64,000 bases of DNA from assembly GCF_019636135.1 (NCBI RefSeq), contig NZ_JAHBYD010000012.1, positions 61,354 through 125,353 of the forward strand, in the 5' to 3' direction. This document shows positions 38,923-48,135 of this stretch, one piece after another. The stretch comes from Phenylobacterium sp. Its GTDB lineage: Bacteria; Pseudomonadota; Alphaproteobacteria; Caulobacterales; Caulobacteraceae. Position numbers and translations under genes: made by a program. The notes below the pieces were generated by a model, which saw only the letters and a list, made by a program, of their open reading frames with translations, was not told where the DNA came from and searched no databases. Within the stretch, counting starts at the first letter, position 1. Each line of letters opens with the position of its first letter.

Positions 38923-41352
38923 CTAGTCTTCGTCGCTGCCGATGGGCATGCCGGGCGGCGCTTCGGGGCGGCGCTTCGGCTGGGCCAGGACGCGGACCAG
39001 CTCCTCCTTGTCCGTGAGCAGGGCGGCCAGCGTCAGGCGGTGGGCGCGGTCGGACGGGTCGGCGCCGGGGGCGGCCTTGAGGCGGGTGGCGAGGTCGGCG
39101 AGGCGCTGGCCGATCTCGGCCCTGGCGGCCGGCGACACGTCGGGGCGCCGCGCCGTGGCCGCCAGCTCCAGCGCCGTGCGCACCTGCACCCGCCGCGCGA
39201 TCTCCGCCATGCGGCCGGATGCCGGAGCGAAGGCCTGGGCGAGCAGCCGGTCGACCACTTCGCCCACGCCCGGCTGGGCCGCGTCGCGCCGGTGCTGGTC
39301 GGTGAGCCGCGCCAGGCGATCCGGGGCCAGCAGGGCGTCCAGCACCATGCCGGCGCCCACGTCGGCGGCGGCCAGGCTGTCGAACACCGGCCCGCCCGCG
39401 CCGTCGAACACCTCGATCTGGTACTGCCGGTCGGTGTCGCCCGACTGGCCCGACGACAGGTACGGGATCAGCGTCTCGGGGGTGTCCAGCGCCTCCGGCG
39501 TCATGGCGGCCAGCAGGCCGCTCAGCGCCGCGCGCTGCTGGTCGGCCGGGACCACCCTGGCCACCGCCGCCGGATCGCCCTTCACCGCGTAGCTGAAGTC
39601 GACGCCGCCCAATAGTTTGGCCGCGGCCTCCAACTGGTAGCGATGGAGCAGGTAGATCGGCGCGTACTTGCGCTTCAGCGCCTGGGCCGCCTCGCCGGGC
39701 CTGAGCGCCTGCGGGCCGAACGCGGCGATCGCGGCCTTGCGCACCGCCAGCACGCGGGCGAACTCGGCCACCGGGTCGGCGCCGTCGTCCCAGATGGCCG
39801 CGTGCGGCTGGCCCGTGCCGACGCCACGGGCGTCCTGGTCGGTGACGTAGCGCAGCGTGGCCTGGGCCTTGGCCGCCTTCGCCACGGGGTCGCCCTCGCC
39901 GTACAGCCAGTCGACGATGAAGCGGTCCCAGGCGCCGACGCCGACCCCGTAGGCGTCGCTGAGGTCGATCCTGCCGTCGGTCAGCTTCACCCGCGGCGCG
40001 GGGTAGTCCATCACCGAGGCGCGGTCCTGGCTGGAGGCCGCGAAGTTGTGCGCGAAGCCCAGGCTGTGCCCGACCTCGTGCGCCGCGAGCTGGCGAAGCC
40101 GCGCCAGCGACACCTGGATCGGATCGTTCGGCCCGCCCCTGCCGCTCTCGTCCGCGCCGACCAGGCCTTCGAAGATCAGCATGTCCTGGCGCACGCGCAG
40201 CGAGCCCAGCAGCACCGAGCCCTTGACGATCTCGCCCGTGCGCGGATCGGCGACGATCTGGCCGTAGGACCAGCCGCGGGTGGCGCGGTTCACCCAGTTG
40301 ATGACGTTGTAGCGGACGTCCAGCGGGTCGGCGCCCTCGGGCATGATCTCGACGCGGTAGGCATCCTTGTAGCCGGCCGCCTCGAAGGCCTTGGCCCACC
40401 ACTGGGCGCCCTCCTGCAACGCGGTGCGCACCGGCTCGGGCGCGGCGCGGTCCACGTAGAAGACGATGGGCTTCTTCACCGTCGAGACGGCGGCGCCCGG
40501 ATCGGTCTTCTCCAGCCGGAAGCGGCGCGCCCAGCGCTGGACGATGTCGCGGTCCAGCGGGGCGGCGTAGTCCATCACCAGCGCGTCGAAGGCGCCCGAG
40601 CGCGGATCGAATTCGCGCGGGACGAAACCCGGCCCGGGCAGCTTCACCAGGCTGTGGCGCACCACCAGCGTGATCGCCTTCGGGTCGGGGGCGATGTTGC
40701 GGGTCTCGGGGCCGGGCGTGTCGGAGGCGAAGGTCTGGATCGCCTCGAACTCGACGTTCTCGGGGAACACCTTCACCGCCGCCGGGTCGGCCAGGGTGAG
40801 GTCCGCCACCGGCTTGTAGCCCTGCTCGCCGGCCTGCTTCATCGCGTCGGCGACGCCGATCACGTCGCGGGTCAGGAAGGAAGAGACGTCGATCACGAGG
40901 CCGCCGTCCGGCAGCGCCTGCTCGATCCTGCCCGACCACACGACCGAGCTCACGAAGGCCTCGCGGGCGGCGGCCTGCTCGGCGGCGGGGGCGCCGGCGG
41001 CGCGGAAACGGGGGTTCTCGAACTCGGCCAGGACGCGCCCGCCCACGCGCCGGAACGCCAGCACCTGGGTGTCGCCCAGCCGCGCGCGGTCGAGCCCGAC
41101 GGGCGCCGAGCCCAGGCCAGTCTTCAGCGCGGTGACATAGAGGTAGCGCCCCGCCACGCCGTCCGCGCCGGGCGCCGGCAGCGCCAGCAGGATCCGCCCC
41201 TTGGCCGCGTCGACGTAGACCGGGACCAGCCCGTCCTGGCGGCTGAGGCCCGCGGTCGCTTCCGGCGGCCCGGGCGGGGCCTTGGCGGCCAGGGCCGGCG
41301 CCGACCACGACAGCGCCGCGCTCGCGGCGGCGGCCAACCAGATACGCTTCAC
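38923..41352 (-). CDS. Large exported zinc-dependent metalloprotease (DUF5117/DUF4953-like)
   Basis: 809 residues from a GTG start, with a signal peptide (MKRIWLAAAASAALSWSAPALAA). The first 400 residues match the DUF5117-like beta region (QDGLVPVYVDAAKGRILLALP, DFDPRSGA-like RSGAFD block); the metzincin-type site HEVGHSLGFAH at about residues 425-435 supplies the three zinc histidines and Glu. The remainder is helical. Such proteins are periplasmic or outer-membrane-associated peptidases of unknown substrate, common in Caulobacterales and Bacteroidetes. An ATG further upstream would place extra residues ahead of the signal peptide. Confidence 0.87.
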   Translation of the reverse strand: MKRIWLAAAASAALSWSAPALAAKAPPGPPEATAGLSRQDGLVPVYVDAAKGRILLALPAPGADGVAGRYLYVTALKTGLGSAPVGLDRARLGDTQVLAFRRVGGRVLAEFENPRFRAAGAPAAEQAAAREAFVSSVVWSGRIEQALPDGGLVIDVSSFLTRDVIGVADAMKQAGEQGYKPVADLTLADPAAVKVFPENVEFEAIQTFASDTPGPETRNIAPDPKAITLVVRHSLVKLPGPGFVPREFDPRSGAFDALVMDYAAPLDRDIVQRWARRFRLEKTDPGAAVSTVKKPIVFYVDRAAPEPVRTALQEGAQWWAKAFEAAGYKDAYRVEIMPEGADPLDVRYNVINWVNRATRGWSYGQIVADPRTGEIVKGSVLLGSLRVRQDMLIFEGLVGADESGRGGPNDPIQVSLARLRQLAAHEVGHSLGFAHNFAASSQDRASVMDYPAPRVKLTDGRIDLSDAYGVGVGAWDRFIVDWLYGEGDPVAKAAKAQATLRYVTDQDARGVGTGQPHAAIWDDGADPVAEFARVLAVRKAAIAAFGPQALRPGEAAQALKRKYAPIYLLHRYQLEAAAKLLGGVDFSYAVKGDPAAVARVVPADQQRAALSGLLAAMTPEALDTPETLIPYLSSGQSGDTDRQYQIEVFDGAGGPVFDSLAAADVGAGMVLDALLAPDRLARLTDQHRRDAAQPGVGEVVDRLLAQAFAPASGRMAEIARRVQVRTALELAATARRPDVSPAARAEIGQRLADLATRLKAAPGADPSDRAHRLTLAALLTDKEELVRVLAQPKRRPEAPPGMPIGSDED

Positions 41353-41507
41353 GTGCAATCCCCCGAACGGTCCGGCGGGCAGCCTAGCGGGGCGTCCGGG
41401 CGGCATCCAGTCGCCAACGCCGGCCGCGCGCCGAAGGCCTGCAAAGCTCCGTCAAACGGGCGCCACAGGCTCACGCGAGGGTGATGCCCTGACGTTGCGA
41501 GCGTCCC

Positions 41508-41519
41508 TTGACGTAAACG
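41508..41519. promoter_or_regulatory. Candidate MerR/LiuR-type operator
   Basis: TTGACGTAAACG, 49 nt upstream of the MerR gene start, resembles the TTGACGT-AACG core bound by LiuR-type MerR regulators of branched-chain amino-acid catabolism. The second half is degenerate (GGAAAG). Assignment rests on sequence resemblance and position. Confidence 0.35.
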
Positions 41520-41567
41520 GAAAGGGGCGTAGGTTGGTTATCAACGATAAGTCGAGGGAGGTGGAAT

Positions 41568-42035
41568 ATGCCAACGGACCTGCGTCGTCCGCTGCGGAGC
41601 TACACGATCCGTCAGTTGTGCCTCGAGTTCAAATGCACCCCGCGCGCCCTGCGCTTCTATGAGGACAAGGGCCTGCTGAACCCCGCGCGCGACGGGATGA
41701 ACCGCGTCTACTCCTACAAGGACCGGGCCCGGCTGCAGCTCATCCTGCGCGGCAAGCGCGTGGGCCTGTCGCTCTCGGAGATCGGCGAGATCCTCGACCT
41801 GTACGAAGCCGACGAGTCCGGCGTGCAGCAGGCCGCCAAGAGCCTGCGCAAGTTCAAGGAGCGCATCGTCGCCCTCGAGCAGCAGAAGAAGGACATCGAC
41901 GAGGCCATCGCCCAGCTCGAGGCCGGCATCGCCGACATGGAAAAGCGCCTGACCGCCACGCGCCCCGACCTGCTGCCCCGCGCCGAGGCCTACGACCAGA
42001 CCATGCGCCGCCAGCTCGACGGCGCGGACGCGTAG
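41568..42035 (+). CDS. MerR-family transcription regulator, LiuR-like
   Basis: 155 residues. N-terminal winged helix: YTIRQLCLEFKCTPRALRFYEDKGLLNP, then NRVYSYKDRARLQLILRGKRVGLSLSEIGEILDLY, which is closest to the LiuR/PsrA-like MerR group regulating branched-chain or fatty-acid breakdown. The second half is a long coiled-coil dimerisation helix (residues 95-140) with no cysteine metal-binding site, so it is not a metal-responsive MerR. AGGGAGGTGG ribosome site. Regulated genes in the window are unclear; the acyl-CoA dehydrogenase at 48136 and scoAB at 2517 are candidates by function. Confidence 0.85.
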   Translation: MPTDLRRPLRSYTIRQLCLEFKCTPRALRFYEDKGLLNPARDGMNRVYSYKDRARLQLILRGKRVGLSLSEIGEILDLYEADESGVQQAAKSLRKFKERIVALEQQKKDIDEAIAQLEAGIADMEKRLTATRPDLLPRAEAYDQTMRRQLDGADA

Positions 42036-42090
42036 GGTTCGCCTCCACCACGCGTTGTCCTCCCGGTTTCGCCGGGATGAGCGGTGAAAG

Positions 42091-42843
42091 ATGACCATCG
42101 GCAACGAAGACGACCTGGAGAAGCTGAAGGCGGCGGGCCGGGTGGTGGCGCGGACGCTGAAGGCCATGGGCGAGGCGCTGGAGCCGGGCATCACGACGCG
42201 GGAGCTGGACGAGCTGGGCCGCCGGATGCTGGAGGCCGGGGGCGCGCGTTCGGCGCCGCAGCTCACCTACGGCTTCCCGGGCGCGACCTGCATCTCGGTG
42301 GGCCCGGACGTGGCGCACGGCATCCCGGACGACACCCGCGTCCAGGCCGGCGACCTGATCAACATCGACGTCTCGGCCGATCTGGACGGCGTCTTCGCCG
42401 ACACCGGCGCCTCGTTCGCCGTGCCGCCGGCGCATCCGCGGGTCGAACGCCTGTGCCGCGACGGCCGCCGCGCGCTCTGGACCGGCATCCGCGCCGTGCG
42501 CCCCGGCGCCTCGCTGGGCGCGCCCGGCCGCGACATCGAGGCCTTCGCGCGCCGCAACGGCTATTCGCTGGTCAGGAACCTCGCGAGCCACGGCGTCGGC
42601 GCCTCGCTGCACGAGGAGCCGAAGGAGATCCCCACCTGGGCCGACCGCTCCGAGCGGCGCACCATCACCGAGGGCCTGGTCTTCACCCTGGAGCCGTTCC
42701 TGAGCCTGGGCGCCGACTGGGTCGAGGAGAGCCGCGACGACGGCTGGACGCTGGCCCCGCCCGGCCGCGAGCCCACGGTGCAGTACGAGCACACCCTCGT
42801 GGCCACCCGCCGCGGGCCGGTGGTGGTGACCCTGGCGGACTGA
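42091..42843 (+). CDS. map: Methionine aminopeptidase, type I (divergent)
   Basis: 250 residues of the pita-bread fold, removing initiator methionine. Metal ligands appear intact: Asp in INIDVS, Asp in FADTGA, His in SHGVG, Glu in TLEPFL and Glu in YEHT; the conserved AHGIPD histidine is also there. Around the substrate pocket it reads CISVGPDVAHGIP instead of the usual CISVNEVVCHGIP, so it may be a second, specialised enzyme rather than the housekeeping copy. Just ahead of the rpmH promoter, separated by a hairpin. Confidence 0.85.
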   Translation: MTIGNEDDLEKLKAAGRVVARTLKAMGEALEPGITTRELDELGRRMLEAGGARSAPQLTYGFPGATCISVGPDVAHGIPDDTRVQAGDLINIDVSADLDGVFADTGASFAVPPAHPRVERLCRDGRRALWTGIRAVRPGASLGAPGRDIEAFARRNGYSLVRNLASHGVGASLHEEPKEIPTWADRSERRTITEGLVFTLEPFLSLGADWVEESRDDGWTLAPPGREPTVQYEHTLVATRRGPVVVTLAD

Positions 42844-42844
42844 T

Positions 42845-42884
42845 CTCCTCTCCCCCCGAGCGAATGCGAGAGAGGGGAGAGGAA
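42845..42884. repeat. Short CTCTCCCC inverted repeat
   Basis: CTCCTCTCCCC (42845-42855) is nearly mirrored by GGGGAGAGG (42874-42882). Same family as the larger element at 55277-55435. Positioned directly after the map stop and before the rpmH promoter; may act as a terminator. Confidence 0.6.
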
Positions 42885-42890
42885 GTCAGG

Positions 42891-42919
42891 TTGACAGCCC
42901 CAGCCCCTTCCACTATCCA
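42891..42919 (+). promoter_or_regulatory. Sigma-70-type promoter of rpmH
   Basis: TTGACA (42891-42896) and TATCCA (42914-42919) with 17-nt spacing, leading to an inferred 5' leader of about 26 nt before the rpmH GTG. Confidence 0.65.
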
Positions 42920-42951
42920 CCGCCGCTCGATTTTCGACCGGAGCTTTCCTC

Positions 42952-43086
42952 GTGAAGCGCACTTTCCAACCCTCTCGCCTGGTGCGTGCGCGCCGTCACG
43001 GCTTCCGTCTGCGCATGTCGACGAAGAACGGCCAGAAGATCCTGGCCCGCCGTCGCGCCAAGGGCCGCAAGCGCCTGAGCGCCTAG
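42952..43086 (+). CDS. rpmH: Ribosomal protein L34
   Basis: 44-residue L34 of the large ribosomal subunit, sequence beginning [18 protein letters not shown] and ending [11 protein letters not shown], fully canonical. GTG start with an upstream CGGAG site. Read directly from the sequence because it is too short for most gene callers. First gene of the rpmH-rnpA-yidC-engB unit. Confidence 0.97.
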   Translation: MKRTFQPSRLVRARRHGFRLRMSTKNGQKILARRRAKGRKRLSA

Positions 43087-43111
43087 GCCCGGCCCACGGT
43101 AAGGTGTCCGG

Positions 43112-43480
43112 GTGTCGGACGCCGCTCCCTCGATCCAGCGACTGAAGAAGCGCAGCGAGTTCCTCGCCTGCGCCCAGGCCCCCTCGTGCGCGAAGGGGGC
43201 CGTCGTCGTCCAGGCGCGCCCGCGCGGCGACGACGACCCGACCGTGCGGGTCGGCTTCACCGCCACCCGGCGCATCGGCGGCGCGGTGCAGCGCAACCGC
43301 GCCAAGCGGCGCATGCGAGAGGCCGCCCGCGCCATCCTGCCCGACCACGCCACGCCCGGCGTCGACTATGTGATCATCGCCCGCGGCGGTGTGACCACCC
43401 GCCCCTGGTCCCGTTTGCTTGACGATGTGAAAAGCGCGCTGGTAAGGCTCGCCGCCGACCGGCCGGCGCCCCACATCTGA
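43112..43480 (+). CDS. rnpA: Ribonuclease P protein component
   Basis: 122-residue basic protein that assists RNase P RNA in tRNA 5' processing. Signature: LKKRSEF at the N terminus, VGFTATRRIGGAVQRNRAKRRMREAAR (the RNR RNA-binding motif) and DYVIIAR. GTG start 25 nt after rpmH. The usual yidD gene is not found between it and yidC. Confidence 0.95.
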   Translation: MSDAAPSIQRLKKRSEFLACAQAPSCAKGAVVVQARPRGDDDPTVRVGFTATRRIGGAVQRNRAKRRMREAARAILPDHATPGVDYVIIARGGVTTRPWSRLLDDVKSALVRLAADRPAPHI

Positions 43481-43519
43481 CGGGCCCGCCCCATCCCTCG
43501 ACGGACCCGCGTCTCCCCA

Positions 43520-45322
43520 ATGCAAGACGAGAACAACCGCAACACGATCATCTTCGTCGTGTGCGCGTTCCTGATCCTGATGGCCTACCAGTTCCTGGTC
43601 ATCGAACCGGCGAACCAGAAGAAGGCCGCCGAGGCCAAGGCGAAGGCGGCGACCGCCCAGACCGCGCCCGCCAACCGGCCCGCCGTTCCGCTGGGCCCGC
43701 AGGTCGTGAGCCGCGACCAGGCCGTGGCCGCCGCGCCGCGGGTGCCGATCGCGACGCCGGCGCTCAAGGGCTCGCTCTCGCTGCGCGGCGCGCGCATCGA
43801 CGACATCTACCTGGTGCAGTACCGCGAGAAGCTGCCCAAGACCTCGCCGCCGGTCGAGCTGCTGCGGCCCGAGGGCACGCCGTACGCCTGGTTCGCCAGC
43901 ACCGGCTGGGCCGGCGCCAACATCGCGGGCCTGCCCGGCGACCAGACCGTCTGGACGCTGGCGTCGGGCTCGGTGCTGGCGCCCGGCAAGCCCGTCACGC
44001 TGACCTACGCCAACGGCCAGGGGCTGACGTTTACGCGGATGATCGCGGTGGACGACAAGTACATGTTCACCGTCACCGACACCGTGGCCAACACCAGCGG
44101 CGCACCGGTGACGCTGGCGCCCTTCGGCTCGATCCAGCGCCGCGGCGTGCCGGAAGGCCTCGGCCGCAGCTCCGTCGTCCATGAGGGCGGCATGGGCTGG
44201 CTGGACGGCAAGCGCCGGCCGATCAAGTACGCCAAGTGGCAGAAGGACGGCGGCGGCCCGGCCTATGACTCCCTGGGCGGCTGGATCGGCATCACCGACC
44301 ACTACTGGCTGGCCGCCCTGATCCCGGCCCAGAACGAGCAGATCCGCGGCCAGTACCGCCTGACCAGGGCCCCGGACCTCAACATCCTCGACGCCAACTA
44401 CGTGGGCCCCGCGCGGACCATCCAGTCCGGCGCGCAGGTGTCGCACACCGTCCACGTCTTCGCCGGCGCCAAGCAGGTGCAGGTGCTGAAGGACTACCAG
44501 GAGAGCCTGGGAGTCCGGAACCTCGACGAGGCCGTCGACTGGGGCATGCTCTGGTTCCTGACCCGGCCGGTCTATCAGTTCCTCAGCTTCATCTTCCAGC
44601 ACGTCGGCAACTTCGGCGTCGCCATCCTGGTGCTCACCGTCGTGGTGCGGCTCGTCCTCTTCCCGCTTGCGAACAAGCAGTACGAGTCGATGACCAAGAT
44701 GAAGAAGGTGCAGCCGGCGATGGAGGAGCTGCGCAAGACGTTCAAGGACGACCCGCAGAAGCAGCAGCAGGAACTGCTCGCGCTCTACCAGCGCGAGAAG
44801 GTGAACCCGCTGGCCGGCTGCCTGCCGCTGCTCCTGACGATCCCGGTCTTCTTCGCGCTCTTCAAGGTGCTGCAGATCTCCATCGAGATGCGGCACGCGC
44901 CCTTCTACGGCTTCATCAAGGACCTGTCGGCGCCCGACCCGACGACCATCTTCAACCTGTTCGGCCTGATCCCGTGGGATCCGGGCACGGCGCCGCTGAT
45001 CGGCAGCCTGCTGGCCTACGGCACGCCGCCCGGCTTCCTGCACATCGGGGTGATGGCGATCCTCTACGGGATCACCACCTGGCTCACCACGGCCATGAGC
45101 CCGCCGGCGCCCGACCCGACGCAGCAGCGGATCTTCCAGCTCATGCCGATCCTCTTCACCTTCATCATGGCGCAGTTCCCGATCGGCCTGCTGCTCTACT
45201 ACACGTGGTCGAACATCCTGACGGCCCTGCAGCAGTACGTGATCATGCGCCGCTTCAAGGTGGATAACCCGATCGACCGGCTCATCGCCAAGCTGACCGG
45301 CCAGGGCGCGGCGGTCGGGTGA
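43520..45322 (+). CDS. yidC: Membrane protein insertase YidC
   Basis: 600-residue Oxa1-type insertase: N-terminal helix ([18 protein letters not shown]), a Pro/Ala linker, a large periplasmic beta domain (about residues 70-340), and the C-terminal conserved domain ([69 protein letters not shown]) with five helices, including the hydrophilic-groove arginine in VVRLVLF. Stop overlaps the engB GTG by 4 nt. Confidence 0.97.
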   Translation: MQDENNRNTIIFVVCAFLILMAYQFLVIEPANQKKAAEAKAKAATAQTAPANRPAVPLGPQVVSRDQAVAAAPRVPIATPALKGSLSLRGARIDDIYLVQYREKLPKTSPPVELLRPEGTPYAWFASTGWAGANIAGLPGDQTVWTLASGSVLAPGKPVTLTYANGQGLTFTRMIAVDDKYMFTVTDTVANTSGAPVTLAPFGSIQRRGVPEGLGRSSVVHEGGMGWLDGKRRPIKYAKWQKDGGGPAYDSLGGWIGITDHYWLAALIPAQNEQIRGQYRLTRAPDLNILDANYVGPARTIQSGAQVSHTVHVFAGAKQVQVLKDYQESLGVRNLDEAVDWGMLWFLTRPVYQFLSFIFQHVGNFGVAILVLTVVVRLVLFPLANKQYESMTKMKKVQPAMEELRKTFKDDPQKQQQELLALYQREKVNPLAGCLPLLLTIPVFFALFKVLQISIEMRHAPFYGFIKDLSAPDPTTIFNLFGLIPWDPGTAPLIGSLLAYGTPPGFLHIGVMAILYGITTWLTTAMSPPAPDPTQQRIFQLMPILFTFIMAQFPIGLLLYYTWSNILTALQQYVIMRRFKVDNPIDRLIAKLTGQGAAVG

Positions 45323-45984
45323 GCGGGGCCGAGACCCCTTACGACGACGAGACGCTGGAGGCGGCGCGGGTCTTCTTCGCCCATCCGGTGACCTTCCTGA
45401 TGGGCGCGGTCTCGATCCCGGGATTGCCGCCCGCCGACCTGCCGGAAGTGGCCTTCGCCGGCCGCTCGAACGTGGGCAAGAGCTCGCTGATCAACGCCGT
45501 CACCGGCCGCACCCACCTGGCGCGCGCCTCGACGGCGCCGGGGCGCACGCGGGAGGTCAACTTCTTCGTCGCCGACGACCGGATGCGGCTGGTCGACCTG
45601 CCCGGCTACGGCTTCGCCAAGGTGAGCCGCGGCGAGAAGAACAAGTTCCAGAACCTCGGGCGGTCCTACCTGCGCGGCCGCCCCAACCTGAAGCGCGCCT
45701 ACCTGCTGATCGACAGCCGCCACGGGCTGAAGGAGGTCGACAGGGAGGCGATGGACGCCTTCGACATCTCGGCCGTCAGCTACCAGATCGTGCTGACCAA
45801 GACCGACAAGCTGCGCAGCCAGCGCGACGTCGAACAGGTGGTCGCCGAGACGCTCCGCAAGATCGCCAAACGCCCCGCCGCCTTCCCCCGCGTGCTGGCC
45901 ACCAGCGCCGAGAAGGGCGCCGGCATCCCCGAACTCCGCGCCGAGATCCTGGCGGCCTGCGAACTCGCGGGCGGACATGGCTGA
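45319..45984 (+). CDS. engB: Ribosome biogenesis GTP-binding protein EngB/YihA
   Basis: 221-residue TRAFAC GTPase. G1 [10 protein letters not shown]2 region [12 protein letters not shown]3 DLPGYGFA, G4 TKTDKL and a G5-like ATSAEKG are all present. The GTG start overlaps the yidC stop (GTGA). An 8-nt overlap with the following TPR gene suggests continued cotranscription. Confidence 0.96.
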   Translation: MSGAETPYDDETLEAARVFFAHPVTFLMGAVSIPGLPPADLPEVAFAGRSNVGKSSLINAVTGRTHLARASTAPGRTREVNFFVADDRMRLVDLPGYGFAKVSRGEKNKFQNLGRSYLRGRPNLKRAYLLIDSRHGLKEVDREAMDAFDISAVSYQIVLTKTDKLRSQRDVEQVVAETLRKIAKRPAAFPRVLATSAEKGAGIPELRAEILAACELAGGHG

Positions 45985-47380
45985 CACGGCCGACGCCGAG
46001 CGGCTGGCGGCCCGCGGCGTCGAACAGCTACGACAGGGCCGGGGCGACGCGGCGCTGGCGAGCTTCGAACAGGCGCTGAAGCTGGCGCCCGGACATCCGG
46101 TCTCGGTACGGAACCTGGGCGTCCTGCTGGCCGAGCGGGGCCGCCACGCCGACGCGCTGGCCCTGGCCGACGCGACCCTTAAGCGCCAGCCCGAGCATGC
46201 CGAGGCCCTGCTGCTGCGCGCGGAGGCGCTGGCCGGCCTCGCGGACCACGCGGCCGCCGAGCCCGCCTATGCCGCCGCGCTGGCGGCCGGCGCGCCCGCC
46301 CACGACGTCGAGGCGCAGCGGGCGCTGACGCTGGTGGCGCTGGGCCGCCACGAGGCGGCGCTGGCGGCGCTCGACCGCGCGGTCGCGCTGAAGCCCGACG
46401 CGCCGCTGGCGCGCCACCGGCGTGGGATCGTGCGGCTGCAACTGGGCGACTTCGGCGGCTGGGCCGACTACGAGGCCCGCTTCGGCATCCGCCGCTTCCC
46501 GGAGACGGCCGGCGCGCAAGTCACGGCGGCTCTGTCGGGCGCGCTGACGACGTCGCCCTCTGCCGACGCCCTGGCGGGGCGGCGCGTCCTGCTGCTGGGC
46601 GAGCAGGGCATCGGCGACCAGGTGATGTTCGCCGGCATGATCCCCGACCTCCAGGCGGTGGCGGCGTCGGTCACCTGCGTGTGCGAGCCGCGGCTCGTGC
46701 GCCTGTTCCGCGCGGCCTTCCCCGGCGCGTCCTTCGCCGGCCCGGCCGAGGCGCAGGTGCGCCGCTCGGGGATCGACCGGGTGGTGGCGATGGGCAGCCT
46801 GGGCTCGGCGTTCCGGCGCACGCGGGCGGACTTCCCCGGCCGCCCCTACCTGACCCCATCGGACGCGGCGCGGGCGCGCTGGGCCGAACGGCTGGGACCG
46901 AGGACGACGCGGCTTCGCGTCGGCGTCTCCTGGCGCGGCGGCCTGCCCAACACCCGCCGCGACCAGCGCTCGCTGGCCCTGGAGCAGCTCGCGCCGGTGC
47001 TCGGCCTCCCGGACTGCGAGGTCGTCAGCCTGCAGTACGGCGACGCCGCGGCCGAGATCGCCGCTGCCAACGCGAGCCTGTCCCGCCCCATCCGCGCCTT
47101 CGCGGCGACCGACCTCAACGACTTCGACGACCTGGCGGGCCTGGTCTCGAACCTGGACCTGGTGGTGTCGGTGCAGACCGCGCTGGTCCACCTCGCAGGC
47201 GGACTGGGCCGGCCCTGCCTGACGCTCGTCCCGTTCAACGCCGAATGGCGCTACATGGCGGCCGGCGAGACGATGCCGTGGTACGGCTCGGTCCGCCTCC
47301 TGCGCCAGGCCGGGCCGGGCGCCTGGGGGCCGGTGATCGAAGCCGCCGCCGCCGCGGTGGCGGCCCGGCTGGAGACCTGA
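45977..47380 (+). CDS. TPR-repeat protein with GT9/GT-B-like glycosyltransferase domain
   Basis: 467 residues: three to four tetratricopeptide repeats (residues 5-150; e.g. [21 protein letters not shown] and [18 protein letters not shown]), then a GT-B-like domain starting with [20 protein letters not shown] and including VGVSWRGG and the late [24 protein letters not shown] donor-site region. The architecture is like Caulobacter flagellin glycosyltransferase FlmG, but no flagellin or sugar-nucleotide genes are nearby, so that role is a guess. Overlaps engB and is followed 4 nt later by another glycosyltransferase. Confidence 0.78.
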   Translation: MADTADAERLAARGVEQLRQGRGDAALASFEQALKLAPGHPVSVRNLGVLLAERGRHADALALADATLKRQPEHAEALLLRAEALAGLADHAAAEPAYAAALAAGAPAHDVEAQRALTLVALGRHEAALAALDRAVALKPDAPLARHRRGIVRLQLGDFGGWADYEARFGIRRFPETAGAQVTAALSGALTTSPSADALAGRRVLLLGEQGIGDQVMFAGMIPDLQAVAASVTCVCEPRLVRLFRAAFPGASFAGPAEAQVRRSGIDRVVAMGSLGSAFRRTRADFPGRPYLTPSDAARARWAERLGPRTTRLRVGVSWRGGLPNTRRDQRSLALEQLAPVLGLPDCEVVSLQYGDAAAEIAAANASLSRPIRAFAATDLNDFDDLAGLVSNLDLVVSVQTALVHLAGGLGRPCLTLVPFNAEWRYMAAGETMPWYGSVRLLRQAGPGAWGPVIEAAAAAVAARLET

Positions 47381-47384
47381 CCGC

Positions 47385-48077
47385 TTGCCGTCCTTCGCGC
47401 CGCTCGACATCTACATCGGCTACGACCGCCAGGAGGTGGCCGCCTACCACGTGCTGGCGCAGAGCCTGCTGGAGCGGAGCTCACGGCCGGTGCGGCTCAC
47501 GCCCGTCACGCTCTCCAGCCTCGCGCCCGTCTTCGATCGGCCGGCCGTCTCGGCCCAGTCGACCGACTTCTCGTTCTCGCGGTTCCTGACGCCCTATCTC
47601 TCCGGCTACCAGGGCTGGTCGCTGTTCATGGACTGCGACATGCTCGCCCGCGCCGACATCGCCGAGCTGTTCGCGCTCTGCGACGACCGCTACGCCGTCA
47701 TGGTCTGCCAGCATGACTATGCGCCCCGCGACGCGGTGAAGTTCCTCGGCCACGTGCAGGCGCCGTACCCCATGAAGAACTGGTCCAGCGTCATGCTGAT
47801 GAACAACGCCCGCTGCCGCGCGCTGACGCCCGAATACGTCAACACGGCCTCCGGGCTGGAGCTGCACCAGTTCAAGTGGCTGGAGAGCGAGGACCTGATC
47901 GGACCGCTGCCGCTGGAGTGGAACTGGCTGGTCGGCGAGTACGACCACAACCCGGCCGCCCGGATCGCGCACTTCACGCGCGGCGGGCCCTATTTCCCCG
48001 ACTACGCCGATTGCGACTATGCCGACGAGTGGCGCGCGGCGCTCGCACGGACGACGTTCGTGCAGGGTCGGCGCTAG
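47385..48077 (+). CDS. Small GT8-like glycosyltransferase
   Basis: 230 residues. IYIGYDRQEVAAYHVLAQSLL at the N terminus and the metal-binding DxD in FMDCDML (about residue 85), followed by YAVMVCQHDY, NWSSVMLMNN and LPLEWNWLVGEYDHNP, indicate a GT-A fold nucleotide-sugar transferase. There is no ATG before residue 80, so the TTG at 47385 is the start; it is 4 nt after the TPR-glycosyltransferase stop, indicating translational coupling. Acceptor unknown. Confidence 0.75.
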   Translation: MPSFAPLDIYIGYDRQEVAAYHVLAQSLLERSSRPVRLTPVTLSSLAPVFDRPAVSAQSTDFSFSRFLTPYLSGYQGWSLFMDCDMLARADIAELFALCDDRYAVMVCQHDYAPRDAVKFLGHVQAPYPMKNWSSVMLMNNARCRALTPEYVNTASGLELHQFKWLESEDLIGPLPLEWNWLVGEYDHNPAARIAHFTRGGPYFPDYADCDYADEWRAALARTTFVQGRR

Positions 48078-48135
48078 GCGCTAGCCCTCCGCGGCGTCAG
48101 CCGGCTAAGTGGCGGGCGAGCTTCAGGGACCCGCC

